A stretch of 64,000 bases of DNA, taken from NCBI GenBank assembly GCA_035995205.1, contig DASYKS010000035.1:1-64000 (forward strand), read 5' to 3'. The notes under the pieces were generated by a model, which saw nothing but the letters and a program-made list of their open reading frames with translations, was not told the DNA's origin and did no database searches. Positions 61,441 to 64,000 of this stretch are shown in pieces; position 1 is the stretch's first letter, and each line of letters starts with the position of its first letter. The stretch is from DASYKS01 sp035995205. GTDB taxonomy: Bacteria > Acidobacteriota > Thermoanaerobaculia > Multivoradales > UBA5704. Both the position numbers and the translations under genes were made by a program.

Positions 61441-63209
61441 CGTGCTCCTGCGCGAGCGAACACCCGCTCGCCGTCGACGTAGGTGAAATCGATCTCGGCC
61501 TTCGGAATCTCGATCTCGGCCACCGCCATCGGATCGCGCCCCCAGACCACCAGGTCGGCGCGCTTGCCGACCGTGAGCGAGCCGATTTGATCTTCGAGGA
61601 ACAGAGAGCGGGCGGCATCGAGCGTGAAACCGCGCAGCGCCTCGATGCGGGTCAATTTCTCGGCCGGCAACCAACCGCCCGGGGGATTACCCGCCAGATC
61701 CTGCCGGGTCACCGCGGCGTAGAGCCCCAGCCGCGGGTCGGGCGATTCAACCGGGAAGTCGCTGCCCAGCGCCAGCCGGCCGCGCGCGTCGAGCACCTTC
61801 CGCCAAGCGTAGGCCCCGGCCAGCCGGCGCTCCCCCACCCGCGCGGGCGCCCAGGGCATGTCGGAGGTCGCGTGGGTGGGCTGCATCGAGGCGATGATGC
61901 CGAGGCGCGCCATGCGCTCGATGTCCGCCGGGCGCATCACCTGGGCGTGCTCGATCCGGCAGCGCGGATCGCTCGGCGACTTCGCCCAGGTCGAGGCCGG
62001 GCGCGCGAGCCCCTGTTCGAGCGCGTCGAGCGCCACCAGATTGCCGCGATCGCCGATCGCGTGAATGCCCACCTGGAAACCGGCCGCCACCGCGCGGCGC
62101 ACCACGTCGGCCATGTGGTCCTGGGTCGAGGTGAGCAGGCCGAGGTTGCCCGGGTCGTCGGCGTACGGCTCGATCAGCGCCGCTCCCCGGCTGCCGAGCG
62201 CGCCGTCGGCGTAGAGCTTGACCCCGCGCACGGTGAGCCGCGCCTCGTCCTTGTCGAGCAGCGGGCCGCGCTTGAACCACGTTTGCAGCAACGCTTCGTC
62301 GTCGGTGAGGAACAGGGCGGCGCGCAGCGGCAGGGTCTTCTTCTCGCGCAACGCCTGGTAGGCGGCGACGCCCTCGGCGTCCACCCCCATGTCGGTGACG
62401 GTTGTCAGGCCGAGCGCGAGGCACTCCTTGCCCGCCGCGACGAGCGCCGCTTCGAGCTCTTCCGGACGCGCGGCGAACGGATTGGCCGCCGGATCGCTCG
62501 GATGGACGTCCATCGCGTTGTCGACCAGCACGCCCGAGAGGTGCCCGGCCGCGTCGCGCAGATAGCGGCCGCCCGACGGGTCTTTCGACGCGTCGGAAAG
62601 GCCGACGAGCGCGAGCGCCTTGGCGTTCAGGAGCGCGGCGTGGCCGTCGATCCGGGTGAGCCAGACGGGGTGATCGGGCACCGCGGCGGAGAGCGCCGCG
62701 TGCTCCGGGAACTTCTGGCCAGGCCAGAGGTTTTGATCCCAGCCGCGTCCGCGCACCCAGGCGCCCGCCGGAGTCTTCGCCGCGGCGGCCCGGACGCGCC
62801 GCACCACCTCGTCGAACGAGGTCGCGCCGCGCAGGTCGACCTGGGACAGATCGCGGCCGAGCCCGAGCAGATGGGAGTGGGCGTCGATCAGCCCCGGGGT
62901 CACCGCCCGGCCGAGCAGATCGACCTTTTTCGTCTTCGGGCCGATGAAGGACTTCCCGGCTTCTTCCGGTCCGAGGTAGACGATGCGGCCCTTCCGGATC
63001 GCCAGGCTCCCCTCGATCGGCCCGAAGGCGTCGACGGGGTAGAACGTGCCGTGCTGCAAAACGAGGTCGGCGGCGTCCTCCGCAGGGGCCGAAGCGGCGG
63101 CGGCCGGCACGGGCGAGCCGAAAGGCGAGGAGAACATCAGCAGGGTGAAGATCGCGGCGAGCGGTGCGCGGTGGGAGAGAAGTCTTTGTCTATTCACGAG
63201 GCCCGCCAT
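61437..63209 (-). CDS. Exported amidohydrolase (YtcJ-like)
   Basis: This 590-residue protein has a signal peptide (about 1-40, ending PVPAAAA). The TIM-barrel amidohydrolase-3 motifs are TPGLIDAHSHLLGLG (metal HxH), GVKLYADGALGSRGAAL, VGIHAIGDRGN, RIEHAQVM and LALGSDFPVESPDPRLGLYA. It probably hydrolyses an amide or cyclic imide outside the cytoplasm. The next two genes are coupled to it, a repair trio of unknown logic. ATG 63209 is used; a GTG four codons on is possible. Confidence 0.85.
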   Translation of the reverse strand: MAGLVNRQRLLSHRAPLAAIFTLLMFSSPFGSPVPAAAASAPAEDAADLVLQHGTFYPVDAFGPIEGSLAIRKGRIVYLGPEEAGKSFIGPKTKKVDLLGRAVTPGLIDAHSHLLGLGRDLSQVDLRGATSFDEVVRRVRAAAAKTPAGAWVRGRGWDQNLWPGQKFPEHAALSAAVPDHPVWLTRIDGHAALLNAKALALVGLSDASKDPSGGRYLRDAAGHLSGVLVDNAMDVHPSDPAANPFAARPEELEAALVAAGKECLALGLTTVTDMGVDAEGVAAYQALREKKTLPLRAALFLTDDEALLQTWFKRGPLLDKDEARLTVRGVKLYADGALGSRGAALIEPYADDPGNLGLLTSTQDHMADVVRRAVAAGFQVGIHAIGDRGNLVALDALEQGLARPASTWAKSPSDPRCRIEHAQVMRPADIERMARLGIIASMQPTHATSDMPWAPARVGERRLAGAYAWRKVLDARGRLALGSDFPVESPDPRLGLYAAVTRQDLAGNPPGGWLPAEKLTRIEALRGFTLDAARSLFLEDQIGSLTVGKRADLVVWGRDPMAVAEIEIPKAEIDFTYVDGERVFARAGAR

Positions 63210-63260
63210 TCTGCCAGCGGCTAGGGTGCAAAGGCTAGGCCACGATATGCTCCGCCCGCC

Positions 63261-64000
63261 GTGCCGACCCCTGAGCTGCCCTCCCTCGACATCGCGCGCG
63301 AAATCCTGGTCCGCGCGCTCGCCGAATCGCCCGCCGACCGAACCGAGATCTCGTGGACCGAGGCGATCCATCGCCAGGAGCGATCGGCGCCCGGCGAAGC
63401 GAAGCGGGAGGGTCGCCGGTCTCCGCAGGGGTCTCCGGTCCGCCCCGAGCCCGGGATGCATCGCGAGCTGAGCCTGATCGTCCGGGTGGTCGAACGCGGC
63501 CGGATCGGCATCCATCGCGCCGCCGCGCTCGACCGGGCGGAGCTGGCCGCCGCGATCCGCCGGGCGCTCGCCGATGCGCGCCTTGCCCCTCCCGCCAAGG
63601 CGGCGCCCGAAGGGGCGGTCAAGATTTCCGCGACGCCGGAGATCGCGGGCGACCTGCTTTGGGATGCCGAGATCGCCGACCTGGCGGCCGACGAGGCGAA
63701 AGCCCTGTTGTCCCAAGGGCTCGGCGCCGACGAGAACGCGCGCTTCGCCTGGACGGAGGGACGGATCGGCTATGCCGCGACCGGCTCCCCGCCGCGCGTC
63801 GCGTCGCTCACCGGGGCCGCGCTGGAGCTTCGCGCCGGCCGCGGCCCGGCGACCGGCAGCGCCTCGGGGGTGGCGCGCAAACTCTCCGCTTTGGCCCCTT
63901 GCCGGCTGCTCGACCTCGCCCGCGAGCGCCGCGCCGACCCTACGCTCGCCGCGCCTTCCGGCGCCGCCGTGCCGCTCCTGCTCGCGCCGCAGGCCGCGGC
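63261..64000 (+). CDS. TldD/PmbA-like metallopeptidase, N-terminal part
   Basis: The frame from GTG 63261 runs open to the window end. It reads IAREILVRALAESPADRTEI, SWTEAIHRQERSAPG, then LSLIVRVVERGRIGIHRAAA, LDRAELAAAIRRALADARLA and KALLSQGLGADENARFAWTE. That is the N-terminal domain of the TldD/PmbA family (repeat of strand, GRIG, and helix). The zinc site lies further on and is out of view. Such proteins process or degrade small peptides, often natural products. Confidence 0.7.
   Translation, partial: MPTPELPSLDIAREILVRALAESPADRTEISWTEAIHRQERSAPGEAKREGRRSPQGSPVRPEPGMHRELSLIVRVVERGRIGIHRAAALDRAELAAAIRRALADARLAPPAKAAPEGAVKISATPEIAGDLLWDAEIADLAADEAKALLSQGLGADENARFAWTEGRIGYAATGSPPRVASLTGAALELRAGRGPATGSASGVARKLSALAPCRLLDLARERRADPTLAAPSGAAVPLLLAPQAA

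Overview
This is a GC-rich stretch of a Gram-negative bacterial chromosome. It carries a TonB-dependent receptor, a lipoprotein amidase with a lipobox, periplasmic enzymes and an ECF sigma factor. Several small protein families, the PCRLLDSR-type C-terminal domain and a class I lanthipeptide-like leader (LVLSKETLRAL) resemble what I know from Acidobacteriota of the Thermoanaerobaculia type. That placement is an inference; no rRNA or tRNA gene was seen.

1-4.1 kb: the edge of an IS630-like transposase gene abuts a decapitated metal P-type ATPase. An exported S41 protease follows, then a 54-residue lanthipeptide-like precursor (3267-3431, minus) and a divergent cysteine-rich exported protein. 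4.1-13.9 kb: a minus-strand housekeeping run with aspS, an ATP-grasp-like gene, aroB, an HD-GYP protein, a roadblock protein, an alcohol dehydrogenase, an MBL hydrolase, and a gamma-carbonic anhydrase pair. 14-21.6 kb: a thioesterase, an exported protein and two very large glycan-modifying fusions (methyltransferase + deacetylase + GT2; GT + helical repeats + GT4). 21.6-27.3 kb: a Phd/PIN toxin-antitoxin pair, a strict 21-bp repeat array, an RNB ribonuclease, an ECF sigma factor, aroC and an RRM protein that may start at ATC.

27.3-33.2 kb is a graveyard: a TPR-CHAT pseudogene, a second CHAT tail, two remnants of a carotenoid oxygenase gene, another 21-bp array, and one AT-richer unknown gene. 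33.2-39.3 kb is an apparent five-gene operon: acyl carrier protein, ketosynthase, a catalytically empty ketosynthase (chain-length-factor-like), an FAD oxidoreductase and a carotenoid oxygenase. I read it as an unusual type II polyketide pathway whose polyene may be cleaved oxidatively. 39.5-45.5 kb: an EamA transporter, cyanophycin synthetase and cyanophycinase, with a BrnT-like toxin-antitoxin pair between the last two and an HTH protein beside them.

45.7-54.7 kb: a TPR/zinc-finger protein, a small exported protein, an amidase, a TonB receptor, a MocA-like enzyme, a PIN toxin-antitoxin pair that appears to have cut a gene, a 2Fe-2S protein that has lost ligands of its second cluster, and a Sel1 protein. 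54.7-59.4 kb: a 1016-residue fusion of a CHAT/caspase-like domain with both catalytic residues replaced to a KAP P-loop NTPase, then FitAB-type toxin-antitoxin and the longest 21-bp array. 59.4-64 kb: DinB, two exported protein-isoaspartate methyltransferases in tandem, an amidohydrolase, and the start of a TldD/PmbA-like gene that runs off the window.

The three 21-bp arrays have different unit sequences but the same period, which is two turns of B-DNA. With the polyketide/carotenoid-oxygenase operon and the pseudo-protease-KAP fusion they are the strongest candidates for undescribed biology.
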